Source of the DNA: Polyodon spathula
Lineage: Eukaryota; Chordata; Actinopteri; Acipenseriformes; Polyodontidae
Length of the DNA: 64,000 bases
Assembly (NCBI RefSeq): GCF_017654505.1
Contig: NC_054535.1
Location: 45,968,664 to 46,032,663 of the forward strand
Direction: 5' to 3'
Position 1 is the stretch's first letter. Every line of letters starts with the position of its first letter. A program made the translations under genes and the position numbers. Shown one piece after another: positions 24,507 to 36,383 of this stretch. Under the pieces are notes generated by a model. That model had not been told where the DNA came from. It was given only the letters and a program-made list of their open reading frames with translations, and searched no databases.

Positions 24507-24680
24507 CCAATTAAGTGTGGGAGTCTGATAATCCAATTTGTATTTTTAATATCACTCTGGGTATCCTATATAAGGGGTAGATGTAGTATTTATTTATTTT
24601 TTGGCAGAGTCCTCACACTTTTTAACTCAAGATCTCTGGTGTTTTGTTTTTTCAGGTTTCTAGCTCATTGCACACCAAAG
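24507..24680 (+). promoter_or_regulatory. Promoter and noncoding exon 1 of the small Tyr-rich SCPP gene
   Basis: A CCAAT box (24507-24511) and a consensus TATATAAG (24567-24574) predict a start near 24600. A donor after CACCAAAG (intron gtaaaa at 24681) defines an untranslated first exon of about 80 bases. The start site is inferred. Confidence 0.6.
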
Positions 24681-24972
24681 GTAAAATTAGCATTGTACTT
24701 TAACTGTATCCTAATTGGAAGATGCACTAATATGTATGTATATATACATAAACTGCATATGAAATGTATACAAACCCTAGGATTCTCATACTTATCTATA
24801 TGAACTTTCATGGAGTACTGTAGTTATTTCTTTCCTGAGCCGAATAACTGACAAGCCCCTGATAGGGTCTGCCAGTTACTCTGTCATTGGATTTGAATGT
24901 ATGTAAGATAGATTCCATGAGATCTGCTGTATATACCTGTATATATACATTTGTTTTTCTAGGATAAAAAAC

Positions 24973-25649
24973 ATGAAGACTGCAATTGTTTGCCTTTTCC
25001 TTGTGAGCGCAGCTTCTGCCTTGATGGTATGTCAGCCTATTTTCTGTTTTGTTTTTTTATTCATGTTTTGGGTTCAACTTTTGCCAGAAAACTCAAAACA
25101 ACTTTCACATTTACAACATACTGTATTACATGTTGTCACTGTAAAAACTATCAGGTTATATTATATTATTTTTCTTCTGTTTAAGATCTTTTGGTTCTTT
25201 GCATGTATTTTCATTACTGCTGCTTCCTGTCACCCCATCACTTCATGTGTTTTAGTTCAAACTCAGGCTACTACAGTCAAGCCACATGACCAACTGTAAA
25301 TGTACCAAGATGCAACAGTTTAGCGTTGTATTTGAAATATTTGCATATCCCAAATTAACGGAAAAATACATGTTGATAAATGAAGTTAATAAGGGATTCA
25401 AAAACGTACTTTAAGGATTTGTTTAAGAAATGAAGATGATTTTGGATGAATGAGGAAGAGATAATTGACATAATAAATGCAAACTCTTAGAAGTTTTCAT
25501 GTTCACTGTTTTTGTTTCTGCTGGTTACTGCTTCAGAGAAATTGTTCCTCTTTTTTTTTTTTTTTTAGATGTTTCGTCACCCTTATCAACAACCTGGGTT
25601 AAACTGCTATGATGAACAAGGGGTAAAATGATGTATTCAATATTCACTC

Positions 25650-25699
<50 letters not shown>

Positions 25700-27767
25700 G
25701 TAGTAGTAGTAGTAGTAGGAGTAGTCGTAGTAGTAGTCCTATTTAAATGCCCAGATTAGGACAGTCCAATATGGAGGACTCAATTTGAGGATGCTAAATG
25801 GATGGGCAATTAACAAATTTAAACAAAAAAACATTCAAAAAGACTTTAAATTAAATGTTCAGACAAAAAGGGGGGGTGGTACAGAGCACGCCACGCAGAG
25901 CCCACTGGTCGACAAAGGCCGTCATGTCGCCAGCGGACTCTGCGTGGGCGTGCTCCAAATTAACCTGGGACCGGACCAGGGCCCTGAACATGGCTCCGCA
26001 GTCAAAGAGACCCTCTCCAATAATCTTACGCTTCCTGCTCTTATAGATGGCTAGTCTAGCAAGAGCCAGGAGCAGATTCACCAGGTGGACTCTCACTGTA
26101 GTAGTAGTAATATTGTTCAGTCAATTTAGTTAGTACACATGTTAGTAGTTTTACATAACATAAAACAAGCAAATCATTCTGTTGACATTAAGAGAAAAAA
26201 AAATATATTACACTGTAATTTGCTTGTTTTCAATGTTGCCAGGTATCAAAACTAGCAATTACTGTTATTATTATTATTATTATATTATTATTATTATTAT
26301 TATTATTATTGAAAACTCTAATGTAAACTATATAAACAAGATTGTGCATAAATAACTAAATACTTAATAGTAATTGAGGTCTTTTCAAATCAGTTTATTG
26401 GCAGACAGTTATAATGTGCCACAAATCCAATAAAACATTTACAAGTGTTTCTTAAAATAATTTGTATTGCCTTTATATTTTTGGAGTTTTTTCCTTTTTT
26501 ACGCACAAGATCTCCCAAAAGTAAGCCAACGTAATGTCTTAATTTTGACCATCAAGGTTTTTAATAGACTAAGGTGGTGCCGCTGCCAATCAGCCTACAG
26601 AAAACCATACAGCATAACTGCAGCCAATTATAATCAGGAATAAAAAAATAATGTAATGTAAGTAGAATCATGTGTCCAGTATTTAAGCCATTAACTTAGA
26701 CATTCAACATCTTCATAGCATTTGCACAGTGGCTTGCGAAAGATGGGGAACACTACCTAATCTGTTTAATAGATCTCTGAAATTTAATAGAAGGCAAGTT
26801 CATGTTACACTATGTATTTGTAAAAATGTATTTACAAATGCGGTCATCGGATCTACTCCAATTACATCGATTGTCCTATTTTTAAGGCTATTATGATCAG
26901 TTTTTGTATAAAAGTTTATGTAATTCCTGTATATCACTAAGCTTAGCTGTACGATAATGCACTTGAGGGCTTATTTGGAATAAGTGTGTGACAGATGGTG
27001 ACTGCCTCGCTCTGGGAGGTTACAGATATTGTGCTTACTTACATAGGAAGAAATGTAACACGGCTTATTAAGTTTCTATTATTTTTGTTGAAATCAATTT
27101 AAACATCTAAATATTTATTTTTATTTAGGTGTAACTTGATATACAGTTAAGTATTTGTTTAAAATGTTTCATACTTTATACTGTCCATTGTCCAATGCAT
27201 GCTGTATAAAAGAAGAGATAATGCAGGGGTGAAAAAAAAAGAAATCTATAAAATCATTTATACATTTCTTAATATTGATTTTTTTTTTTTTTTTTTTTTG
27301 TATTCTTTAGATGTACTACAGGAGCCGGATCTTCCACAATGGGCATTATATTTACAAACAACTCCATGTATATCCACCAGGAAAATATCCACATCTAAAC
27401 GTATGTAACTGTTTTATTATCATAAATTTGTAAACTTTTTCCTTAAAATTTTAGAAATGAATCATTATGCCCTCTTTGGTTGAAGATGGGGACTGTATGT
27501 TATTGTTAAATGGCTTTAGATATACATACATTTCATTTGAACCATTTCAATTATATTCATTGCAATTGATATGTATCTCTAAACTCTTTATAGGGAGCAA
27601 ACCTGTACCATCATGTTGTAGCTGACAGTGAAAATGTTGCAGAAAAACAACTACATGACCAACAAGAAAAGTACTTGAATGCTGAAGATCAAAATGCTGA
27701 TTCCAAAATTGGAGACAACAAAAATGAGATAAGGGATGAGCTACTGAATTATGGAAAGAGCAATTGA
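24973..27767 (+). CDS. Small Tyr/His-rich SCPP gene (IBSP-like basic exon), complete
   Basis: Four phase-0 coding exons: 24973-25026, 25569-25622, 27311-27400 and 27594-27767; 123 residues. Exon 2 carries the signal peptide MKTAIVCLFLVSAASALM in the usual SCPP position. Then come MFRHPYQQPGLNCYDEQG, a 30-residue basic Tyr/His-rich exon containing YYRSRIFHNGHYIYKQLH, and an acidic Asn/Glu-rich tail ending LLNYGKSN. The Tyr-rich exon recalls FKYRPRYYLYKHAYFYP of mammalian IBSP, and the leader recalls its MKTAL start, but poly-Glu runs and RGD are missing. The product should be secreted and, by family, act in mineralizing matrix. Few S-x-E sites are present, so heavy phosphorylation is not expected. 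It is the last SCPP gene before the tRNA cluster. A divergent lineage-specific SCPP cannot be excluded. Confidence 0.85.
25659..25735 (+). repeat. (ATT)n/(AGT)n microsatellite in intron
   Basis: An ATT repeat runs into a TAG/AGT repeat just downstream of coding exon 2 of the small SCPP gene. A further (ATT)n tract is at about 26264-26310. Confidence 0.8.
25851..26096 (-). pseudogene. Non-LTR retrotransposon reverse-transcriptase C-terminal fragment
   Basis: The minus strand encodes RVHLVNLLLALARLAIYKSR followed by GAMFRALVRSQVNLEHAHAE and FVDQWALRGVLC, the style of the region after the RT domain in fish LINE elements (Tx1/L1-like). It is GC-richer than the surrounding intron. Only about 240 bases remain; 5' truncation is usual for LINEs. 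Confidence 0.6.
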
Positions 27768-27912
27768 ACTGCTGACATTTTCCATACATAAAAAATATTA
27801 ATATGCAAATTAAAAAAAAAAATCTTAAATAATGAATCTTAACTAGCTGTAGAAACCTATTTAACAACACATTCAATGTGAAATACCATGCAAGATCTTG
27901 TATGTAATGTTA

Positions 27913-27918
27913 AATAAA
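27913..27918 (+). terminator. Poly(A) signal of the small SCPP gene
   Basis: AATAAA lies about 145 bases after the TGA stop at 27765-27767. Confidence 0.65.
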
Positions 27919-28200
27919 TATGCACTCTAAAAACTAAGCTTGCTGTCTTAATTATGCACTTCTTTGGGAAACACTGTTGGATCTGTTACAGTTTATGAAT
28001 AACTACACTACTTCATTCTGTATTACAAACTACATCACAGTTATTTATTCAAATTGTCGATTACAGTGGGTCCAAGTCACCAAAAAAATGTAAGTACTGT
28101 TTTTAAAGGTGTTATAAGAACATATCTTAGAAAATACTTTGAACATTAAAATAGAACCCTACCAAGAGTTGGAAACAGGTTTCATGGTTTGTGAACATAA

Positions 28201-29036
28201 CGTTAGGTTATTTGCATAACCCTGGTTCCCTGAAAAGAGAGTGACAACCATTACCGAATGGGAAGAGCCTCTCTGACCTTCAATCTCTGAGCAAAAATAC
28301 AAAAGCTGCCCTATCAGGCCCCTTTTGTGAGGGGAAAGTCCCGCCCACCTCCTGTTGAAGAGGGACTTCCTCACAGTAGCACATTGCCATTTTCTTTCAA
28401 AAACAGAGGTCAGCTGGGGACACGACCTTAAAGGGTAATGGTTATCATTCTCTTTTTTCAGGGAACCAGGGTTATGGTAATAACCTAACGTTCCCTTTCA
28501 ATTCGAATGACAACCATTACTGAATGGGAAAGCTGTACCAAATGTTGTGGCTCTAGATTACCAACAGTACAGACCCACGGCGATAGCAACAGAGCCCACG
28601 TGATGCCTAAGGGCATGCCGCCTGCAAAACTCTAGAGCCTAGAGAGGGTCTTGTTCGTTCCATCAATGGACAGCGCATGAAGCTCACTTACTGGTCTGGC
28701 AGATGTAACGACTGACGCGAGAATAGGGCACTCTTTTAGACACGCTTGAGCGGGATTTTACAGTAAATTATTCCTTAATTTATGGATAAATCCAACAAAT
28801 TAGCCAAATTCGGTACGTAAAAAGCAAAAGCAATGTACGACCTGTCTCAGAGAGATGAGAGAGAAAATGGCGATGTGCTACTGTGAGGACGTCCCTCTTC
28901 AACAGGAGGTAGGCGGGACTTCCCCCCTCTTCATAGCAGGGCCCTGATAGGGCAGCTTTTGTATATTTGCTCACAGATTGACGGTTAGAGAGGCTCTTCC
29001 CATTCGGTAATGGTTGTCATTCGAATTCAAAGGGAA
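28201..29036. mobile_element. Composite foldback (palindromic) element
   Basis: Two nested inverted structures are visible. First, 28201-28255 is repeated inverted at about 28437-28492 (ccctggttccctgaaaagag versus its complement). Second, the left segment about 28226-28396 is repeated inverted at about 28858-29036, including AATGGTTGTCATTCG-type ends and a tract around GCCCTATCAGG. A further terminal copy begins near 28491. No transposase was found. It resembles a nonautonomous DNA transposon or nested pair; family unknown. Confidence 0.75.
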
Positions 29037-29301
29037 ATTAATTTTTCAAATCTACAAAGCACCCTGCCACCACCAGAGGTCACCAGAATAGGCTCTTATG
29101 AGACAGATTCTTATAAATTGAAAAAAAAGATGTCTCTTACATGTTCGTAGATGATATGTTGCCATGTTTTTAATTCTGATCAAAATGTGAGGGTGTATTA
29201 ACTAACATGCAGGTTTAAATAAATATAAAAATATTCATATTTTCCATTTAACACAGACATAAATGTAAATATAACACAACGTTAAAATAAAAAAAAGCAT
29301 G

Positions 29302-29374
29302 CGCCCAACGTGGGGCTCGAACCCACGACCCTGAGATTAAGAGTCTCATGCTCTACCGACTGAGCTAGCCGGGC
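29302..29374 (-). tRNA. tRNA-Lys (CTT)
   Basis: The minus strand reads GCCCGGCTAGCTCAGTCGGT from the 5' end through an intact D-arm, the anticodon loop ACTCTTAATCT (anticodon CTT, bases 29339-29341 on +), GGTTCGAGCCC and a closing acceptor stem with G73. The 73 nt match the vertebrate tRNA-Lys-CTT consensus, with no intron. Confidence 0.95.
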
Positions 29375-29703
29375 TACGTAAATGTGTCATAACAGCTCAT
29401 ATACTACAATTCATATTTGTTATCTCACTTTCTGCCTTCAATTTAAAAGAAAAAAAAAAAGTGCCTATTTGCTGTTCTCCTTACCTGTCATTCCAAACTC
29501 GCCCGGGGCCAAGCTCGTTTTCTTGACTTGTTTGCGTATCTAAGGGTCTTCTTAGACTTTAGATTTAGGTTTCGTGTTTCTTTCTGTACGTCCCGCCATG
29601 AACTGACTGAGTTATCATTCTCTTAATCTGGTGCTTTATGCCAATCAAAATTCTTCATATTATCGTACCTCTTTACGGCTGTTTAGAAACGCTTATGCTA
29701 ACT

Positions 29704-29777
29704 GGCCGGTTAGCTCAGTTGGTTAGAGCGTGGTGCTAATAACGCCAAGGTCGCGGGTTCGATCCCCGTACTGGCCA
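29704..29777 (+). tRNA. tRNA-Ile (AAT)
   Basis: A 74-nt cloverleaf starts GGCCGGTTAGCTCAGTTGGT, with anticodon loop GCTAATAAC (AAT at 29738-29740), GGTTCGATCCC and acceptor-stem end ACTGGCCA. It matches the vertebrate tRNA-Ile-AAT consensus. Confidence 0.95.
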
Positions 29778-29903
29778 CATTTATTTTTTGTTTCTTTTTA
29801 TTATCTAAACAGTAAAACATATGTTCTTATATGTGTGACGAATCAGTTGAATTAAATCGAATAAATAATTGCAAAAACGATGCGTAAAGTCACAGCTACC
29901 CGA

Positions 29904-29921
29904 CCCCCCCCCCCCCCCCAA

Positions 29922-30013
<92 letters not shown>
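29904..30013 (+). repeat. C16-A20-(TA)n compound simple repeat
   Basis: C16 (29904-29919), an A-run (29920-29939), then about 74 bases of TA dinucleotides. Confidence 0.9.
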
Positions 30014-30015
<2 letters not shown>

Positions 30016-31155
30016 GAAGTGGGGATATATTAACGCGGACCTGGCGGAATCTTAGAATTAGAGTTCGCGTAGTCTGACGTGAGAGCCACTATTATATCTC
30101 TGATCCCTATAGAGAAAAAGGGATTGTGCAGGGTAGTAAAAATAAATTTATTTACTGTAGCTATAAAACAATTATTATCATTATTAGGTCTGGGGGAAAT
30201 TTTTCATTTTTATTTTTTAAATATACAATATAATACTTCCATTTTTATTTTCATGCTAGTTTCCAAATCCCTCTGTCGATGTTAGGTTACTGTTTATTAA
30301 AATATTTTTTATTGCCTTTAGGAATTGTTTCCTTTTTTATTACATATGATCTCCCAAAAGTAAGCCAACGTGTTGTTAACTAAAACGTATAACTCAATAT
30401 AGAAATTAAAAAAAAAAAAAAAAAAAAAATGTAAATAAATCATAACTAGCAGTAGAAACCTGTTCAACGATACATCAATTAATGCAATGTTAAAAAAAAA
30501 AAAAAAAAAACCCTTCTAAAAACTAAACTTACTGACTAAATGATGCACTTCTTTATCTGGTACACTCTCTGAATAACTGCACTACTCCGCTTTGTATTAC
30601 AAACTACGTCACAATTATTTATTCTAATTGTCGTTTACAATGTCCAATTCACCATAATAATGTAAGCACTGTTTTTTAAAGTTGCTATCAGAACATATCT
30701 TAGAAAATACTTTGATTTTTGAACATGCATTCACTTATCACAAGTGCAAAGCACCTTGCCACCACCAGAGGTGGTGAGTGTAAGCTCTTATCAGACAGAT
30801 TCTTGTAAATTTAAAAATATCACATTTATATTTTCGTAAATTATATTGTAGCGTTGGGTGGAAATTAAGCAACTGGGCCTCCTTCCAAAAAAAACCAAAC
30901 AAACAATAAAAAAACATTTTGGTTTGGGTGGGGATCATATTTCGTGGGGGGCAAACATTCACATAAGGTGGGAACCTTTTTTTCATAGGGGACTAGAGTA
31001 CTGGCCGTATTTTTCTTTTTTCTTTCTTAATTAAAACAATAAAATAGGACTTGTTCTAAGTGTGACGAATTAGTTGAATTAACTCCAATAAATAACTGCA
31101 AAAACGAAAGCATTTCACAGATTTAATTAAAAAAAAAAAAAAAAAAAAAAGGGAT
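30014..31155. other. Intergenic stretch between tRNA genes; no gene
   Basis: AT-rich with A-runs. About 30300-30800 resembles 26440-26530 and 27780-29080: phrases such as aaaagtaagccaacg and gcaccttgccaccaccagaggt recur. This suggests an old duplicated or dispersed segment. No ORF of interest. Confidence 0.45.
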
Positions 31156-31268
31156 TGTCAGAAGTGGGATTTGAACCCACGCCTCCATACAGAGACCAGA
31201 ATACCCATGTCCATGGAAAGACTATTAATCCTTGAGTCTGGCGCCTTAGACCACTCGGCCATCCTGAC
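31156..31268 (-). tRNA. tRNA-Leu (CAA) with intron
   Basis: The minus strand starts GTCAGGATGGCCGAGTGGTC and has CCAGACTCAAG at the anticodon arm. An intron of about 31 bases follows, then CTGGTCTCTGTATGGAGGC (long variable arm), GGGTTCAAATCCC and a closing acceptor stem TCTGACA. The CAA anticodon followed by an intron one base 3' is standard for vertebrate tRNA-Leu-CAA. Confidence 0.93.
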
Positions 31269-31467
31269 AATGAGTAACTTTTTTCTCCCTTACTCACATC
31301 AGACCAGTCTGGATGTTTGCTGACAACGTAGAGCAAAAGGGGTGTAGGGTTCGTCATCGAGTCTTTCAACCGATGGCTCGTCTTGACAATTTAAAAAAAA
31401 AACTGTTGACTTCGTCGCAGTATGACTTAGCATTAGCTGTGCCTGTGAAATATATATTTAAAAAAAA

Positions 31468-31469
<2 letters not shown>

Positions 31470-31535
<66 letters not shown>
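31470..31535 (+). repeat. (TA)n microsatellite
   Basis: About 65 bases of TA dinucleotides after an A-run. Confidence 0.9.
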
Positions 31536-31540
<5 letters not shown>

Positions 31541-32537
31541 CATAAATATATTTTTAGCAAATTTTTTGTAGCATTACAAATAGGCTACTAAACATCTGAC
31601 AGTCTGAATACAGTTTTCGTTTTACATCAACATGCATGGCAAATAAAAGGCCTAATAAACCAGACTTACCGTATTACTTCAATTTAGCGCCGCACTCAAA
31701 TTAAAGACGCCTTCGTACTGACGCCGCAGTGATCAGCTTTATAATAGAGGCCGCCCTCGAATAAACGCCGCTATCAATAAAGAAACATTAAGGTATTTTT
31801 TCTACCCCCTACTAAAAAAACACACACAGTAAAACAAATACAAGTGCAACACTATGTGCATGTAAGAGACGGGAGCCTCAATCTAGCACATCAATTACAA
31901 ACTAATGTACAAAGTAAGCATGTTTTATTTTATGGTAGTACAATTTTGAAAGAAAATGCAAGACAAACTACGTACAGAAGAGCAGTCCTGAAGTTCTATA
32001 AGGTGGTTTGGTGTTTTGTTTTTAGTTCAATTGTACTCAATCCCGTACAAATAAAAACTGCTTACTATCTATGAACATATTTAGTTTCGGTTTCTCTTGC
32101 AGAGAAATAACAAACAAGTTACATTGATTACAAATAAGATAAATATCCGAGTAGGTTATATTGTAGTTTTTACAGAAATCAATCTGATATTCTGAGGTAA
32201 TTTTTGGTGCAGAAAAACATCTACGTCACACTCTTGGATTTAACAGCCACACCAGCATTGTCCCGCCCCTTGACAACCAATACACACTCCTGATTCGCTG
32301 ATACAGTACTCCCTGACCTTCCAACTCTCACCCAATAGGCTCTCAGTAACTGTCACCGATAAATGTACAGTAGTGGAATAGATTAGGCACACACGTTACT
32401 ACGTACAGGTAGGCTACCGTATTACAGAAAATAAGCAACCACGTTCCTTCTAAAATGTTATAAATCATGTCATAAAATATTGCAGCGTTTGAAAATCGTA
32501 GTATTATTAATAAAGGTCGCCCTCGTATAAAACGTTA
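31536..32537. other. Intergenic: nothing recognised
   Basis: AT-rich, with a moderately CpG-containing segment near 31680-31790 (cgccgcactcaaattaaagacgcc and a repeat of gccgccctcgaataaacgcc style). The wording looks like an old repeat, but no family is named. Confidence 0.35.
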
Positions 32538-33021
32538 TGATGGTTCTAAATAATTTTAAAGTTAATGCTAACTAGGAAAGCTAAAAAAATATAAGTTAAT
32601 TATTACATTTAAGTACTTTTCCACAAACATCACAAAAAGAAAATGTCACCTCTACTATGTACTTGACTTTTCCCAACTGCTATATACCTTGAATGGACTG
32701 GAGGGACATGCACTTTACTGCCCATTACAGTTCATCATGGACTGTGACTTCATCACTCAGAATTCCCTTTCAGCAGATGCTTTCTAGGAATGTTCACTGT
32801 TGATGCATAATTTACTTTTACTGCTAGTTACAAAAACACCCATGCCTGCCTTTTATATTTAGAAAGGATCTGAAGGCATGAAGGGTCATGTGAGTAATGC
32901 ATCAGTCAAAGACATTATGGGGCATTACCTGGAGTCCAGCCTTGCCTGCATAAGAAGGTGGGGGATTTGTCTGTTTGCTGCTCCGTATAATGTGGGAAAA
33001 ATCCCCTTGCCAATCCTGGGG
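32538..33021 (+). repeat. Dispersed repeat, copy A (paired with 36384-36839)
   Basis: Begins TGATGGTTCTAAATAATTTT and runs to CCTTGCCAATCCTGGGGTA. It matches 36384-36839 with scattered substitutions; copy A keeps about 31 bases (around ggggcattacctggagtcc) absent from copy B. Copy A is followed by a Harbinger transposase fragment, so the repeat may be an end of that element. Confidence 0.85.
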
Positions 33022-33179
33022 TACCATGGGGATTTACTTGGGGATTTAAGACATGTTTTATGCCCCACAGGATGGGTGATTTGACTACTTGTGTTCTCAC
33101 TATTCCGTGAGGTGGGGAGAGGGGGTTAATAGGACTGCATTAGTCACACTCAAGTTCTCCTAGGTGGCAATTTAAAACG

Positions 33180-33557
33180 TTAAATTGAAGAACAATGCAA
33201 ATTACTCAACACGCACAAATAATGAGCCGCAATCATGATAACGAGGGTCACAATGAGCACCGCCTGTGCATCAGGATATTTAGCGGCCGCACTTACAGCC
33301 CAGAGATGAGGTGAGTTAGGAGTACAGAGAGCAGTAGGCACTGTATGAGATTTGTGGAGCACGAGAAACAATTCAGCTATTAGGTCTAGGATGACCTGCA
33401 GAGTGAGATGATAACGCCTTACCATCACATCCTCTAGCATCCCAAACAAAGTGACCCTGGGTTTGAATATGCAACGTCTTCTCCGTCTTGCCCTTCTCCT
33501 CCAAAGGTTTTCCTGCCTGTTCTCAACAAGGGCCAGGAAGTGTATCACAGCAGCCAT
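33180..33557 (-). pseudogene. Harbinger/HARBI1-like transposase, N-terminal fragment
   Basis: 125 codons open with MAAVIHFLALVENRQENLWR, then RRRARRRRR, then LEDVMVRRYHLTLQVILDLI. This is the usual N-terminal layout of fish PIF/Harbinger transposases (basic stretch, then an R-Y-x-L motif helical region before the DDE domain). The catalytic domain is not present downstream, so this is a truncated relic. The family call rests on pattern memory only. Confidence 0.6.
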
Positions 33558-36383
33558 CTTGAAGCCAGTGACAGGTCTCTGCAGGTGTGTGCTTTTATAC
33601 AGCTCTTAGCTACTCGCATCTACAATGGTTTGTACCTTGTAAGAGAAGGTGCAAAGTTTTTGGAGGGTCAGCGATTGCCCAAGTGCAAGGCAAAATCCTT
33701 ACATCTCATTGTAATGTTTGCGCCTGTTTAGTATTCCAGATCCCCGCCCAATTCCATGCTCTTTTCTTCATTTGAATATATTTCAATATCATTTTATAGT
33801 GGGTGCAGATTGCCAGGTGAAAAACATTCTTTATGTACGCACATTTTTAGTGACCGCTAAAGTCCCACTTTATGGTAGCTAAATACAGCTTGCATGTGCA
33901 GAACGCTGCTTTTGACCGCAATATGGGTGTTTTGCATCCTCAAATTACTTTGCAAGTATCCTAAAATCAGCCCCTAAATATATTGGTATCCCCGAAAAGA
34001 TAATTGTCTCCTCTTTGAAAATATGCAAAATATTTTTAATGAGCAGTCTGTCCCACAAGTACAGTGGTACTCCAAATGTGATTCATGACATGTTAATTAT
34101 TCCCACACCATCTTCAATATATACAAATAACTGTCTAAATATCAAATAAATGAATCAGAAAACGATCCCTTGAGATTTTAGTTATTGTAATATTTACACA
34201 TCGATAACAAAAAGTGGTACCACATTATATTGACCATAATCTTAGGCCTAACCTTTGCGTTAACCTTATCAATAATAACTATTACTGGAAAACAGACACA
34301 GATAATTACTTATTTCAGCTGTTTGCTTGTTTTTTCTTCATGTTTGTTTAAATGTGAATCAAATGCCATGTAAACATGCTTGCATGCTGTAAAAGTAGGA
34401 AAAGCTGAATAAATTGGGTTTCGATTAGAGTAATCTTATAAACTCCAACCAATATGGTCTCACTAAATAATGTAAAGTATTTTTTACCATGTCACATTAC
34501 ATAAAATGGTATTGATAATATACACTGGTTTTGTGTCAGTGCACAAAGTATGCTACAATAACAGTTTTTGTTTTAATTCTGGTTGACTATGCAGTATTTG
34601 GGACATCTAGATATATTATTAGAATCTGGCAACATTTTTTTTTTAACTTGATATTAATTATACAACAATGTGCAGCACTGTGAGTTTCAGTCTTAATCCC
34701 TAGTTACTCTTCCTTGTAGTAAAGGGATTTCAGAGGTCACTGGGAAGTGCAATGCTAGCTGAGTAATTGTTGTTGAACCATAGAAAATCATCTCTGTGTA
34801 CTGTGGGTGTTTTCAAATTTTACTGATAATATATTCAGTCATTTTTCTTCATCTTCGATCTAAAAAATTAGATATTAATTACAGTCTGAACAGTCTACAG
34901 CATTTATATTTGATCATTATAGTTCAAATACCCTAACAAATAATGCATGGTCAACACTTCTTAAAATCATATGATCTTAATTTAAAGAGAACAATGCAAT
35001 GTTTTCTGTATCTGGTACTGTAGCGTGTAATTCTACAATTAATAGTTTTTTCCCCTTTTGGTGATATGTACACATTTCAGAAGTTCAGAATTTGTTTTAT
35101 GATTTTTTTTCCCAAGGGAAACCCAAATGGGCAGATACAGCATACTGTAATTATGATCCCCATATTAAGTATATCATCTCTGTTGACTTTTTGTGTGATT
35201 ATACAGTGTTCTGCATTTTGCAAGGTTTCACTAATCCTTACAGGAATTCTAAAAATAAACAAATAAATAAATACAACAGGAAACTACAAAAGTTTGGCCA
35301 AAAGTTTACAGAACAAAAATGTCAGTTGTCTGTTCATCTTTGCAGACAGTTAATAATATCCATTTATATCTAAAAACACCCTTACCAAGGGGCCGTGACT
35401 ATAGGATCAAAATCACAATTGATCTTGAAGACTGATAACACTAATATGTGATTGTTCAAGTTGGCATGGCTCCTCGAAAGGTAACGTAAGGTTTGTAAAC
35501 TACACATTAACCCCCAACAGCAACACATGTTTGCTGGCCCCAAATTCACACAACAATAATCTGTGAGTTCTGTTTATGGCTATATGGTTTTGGGTCTATG
35601 GTAGTCTGCATCAACGCAAGAGCAACATAGATAAATGCAGTGAGCTGCCCATGCTTCTATAAATTAAATACAAGTAGGCCTTACCAAGTTTAGCATGCCA
35701 GAAGTGATCTACTTCTGCATTTTAAGTCAGTTAAAATTGAAAGATAAATAATTTTACTCAACAAATTACTTTCTAAATTCTAAATTGTCTTTTTTATCCA
35801 GGCAAAAAAAACAAAAAAACAACTGCCAGCTAATATCGGTAAATGTTTGTAAATAGACACATGTCCAGTTATTACAACAACTACTGGTTTTGCCAGTTTA
35901 CTTTAGAATTAACCAAATAAATGTATAGATTAAAAGAACTACAGATTGAGCCTTTTATTATACAAAATCACAACAGTAACTCTGAAAATTTGCTTCTGGT
36001 GTTAACAAGTTCTCAGAAGAAATACTGCGCAGTGCTATTGTTATTATCAACCCTATTATTTTCTCTTTTTCATTATGTCACTTCAGCCAGTTTGAGCCAA
36101 AGAACAAAAGTATATATCTTGAGATACTGCAGAAAGCAAAATTTTAATGTAAAGTTTAACAAAGTACAATAGCATAGTATCACAGAGTAAAATAACTAAA
36201 AGAAAAAAGAGAACATTTTCTTTTACATTTTAACAATTGGCTTAATGGAGTGACTCATTCTTCAGTGTTACAAAACATTGGCTAAAACATCATGTAAAGT
36301 CCATAAAATAATCCGGTATATGAATACTGCCATCATACTAGATTCATAAACCTACTTAGCTTAAGATGCAATATAAAACTCTG
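33558..36383. other. Intergenic: nothing recognised
   Basis: AT-rich sequence without exon-like frames bounded by splice sites that I could support. No tRNA or named repeat was seen. Confidence 0.4.
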
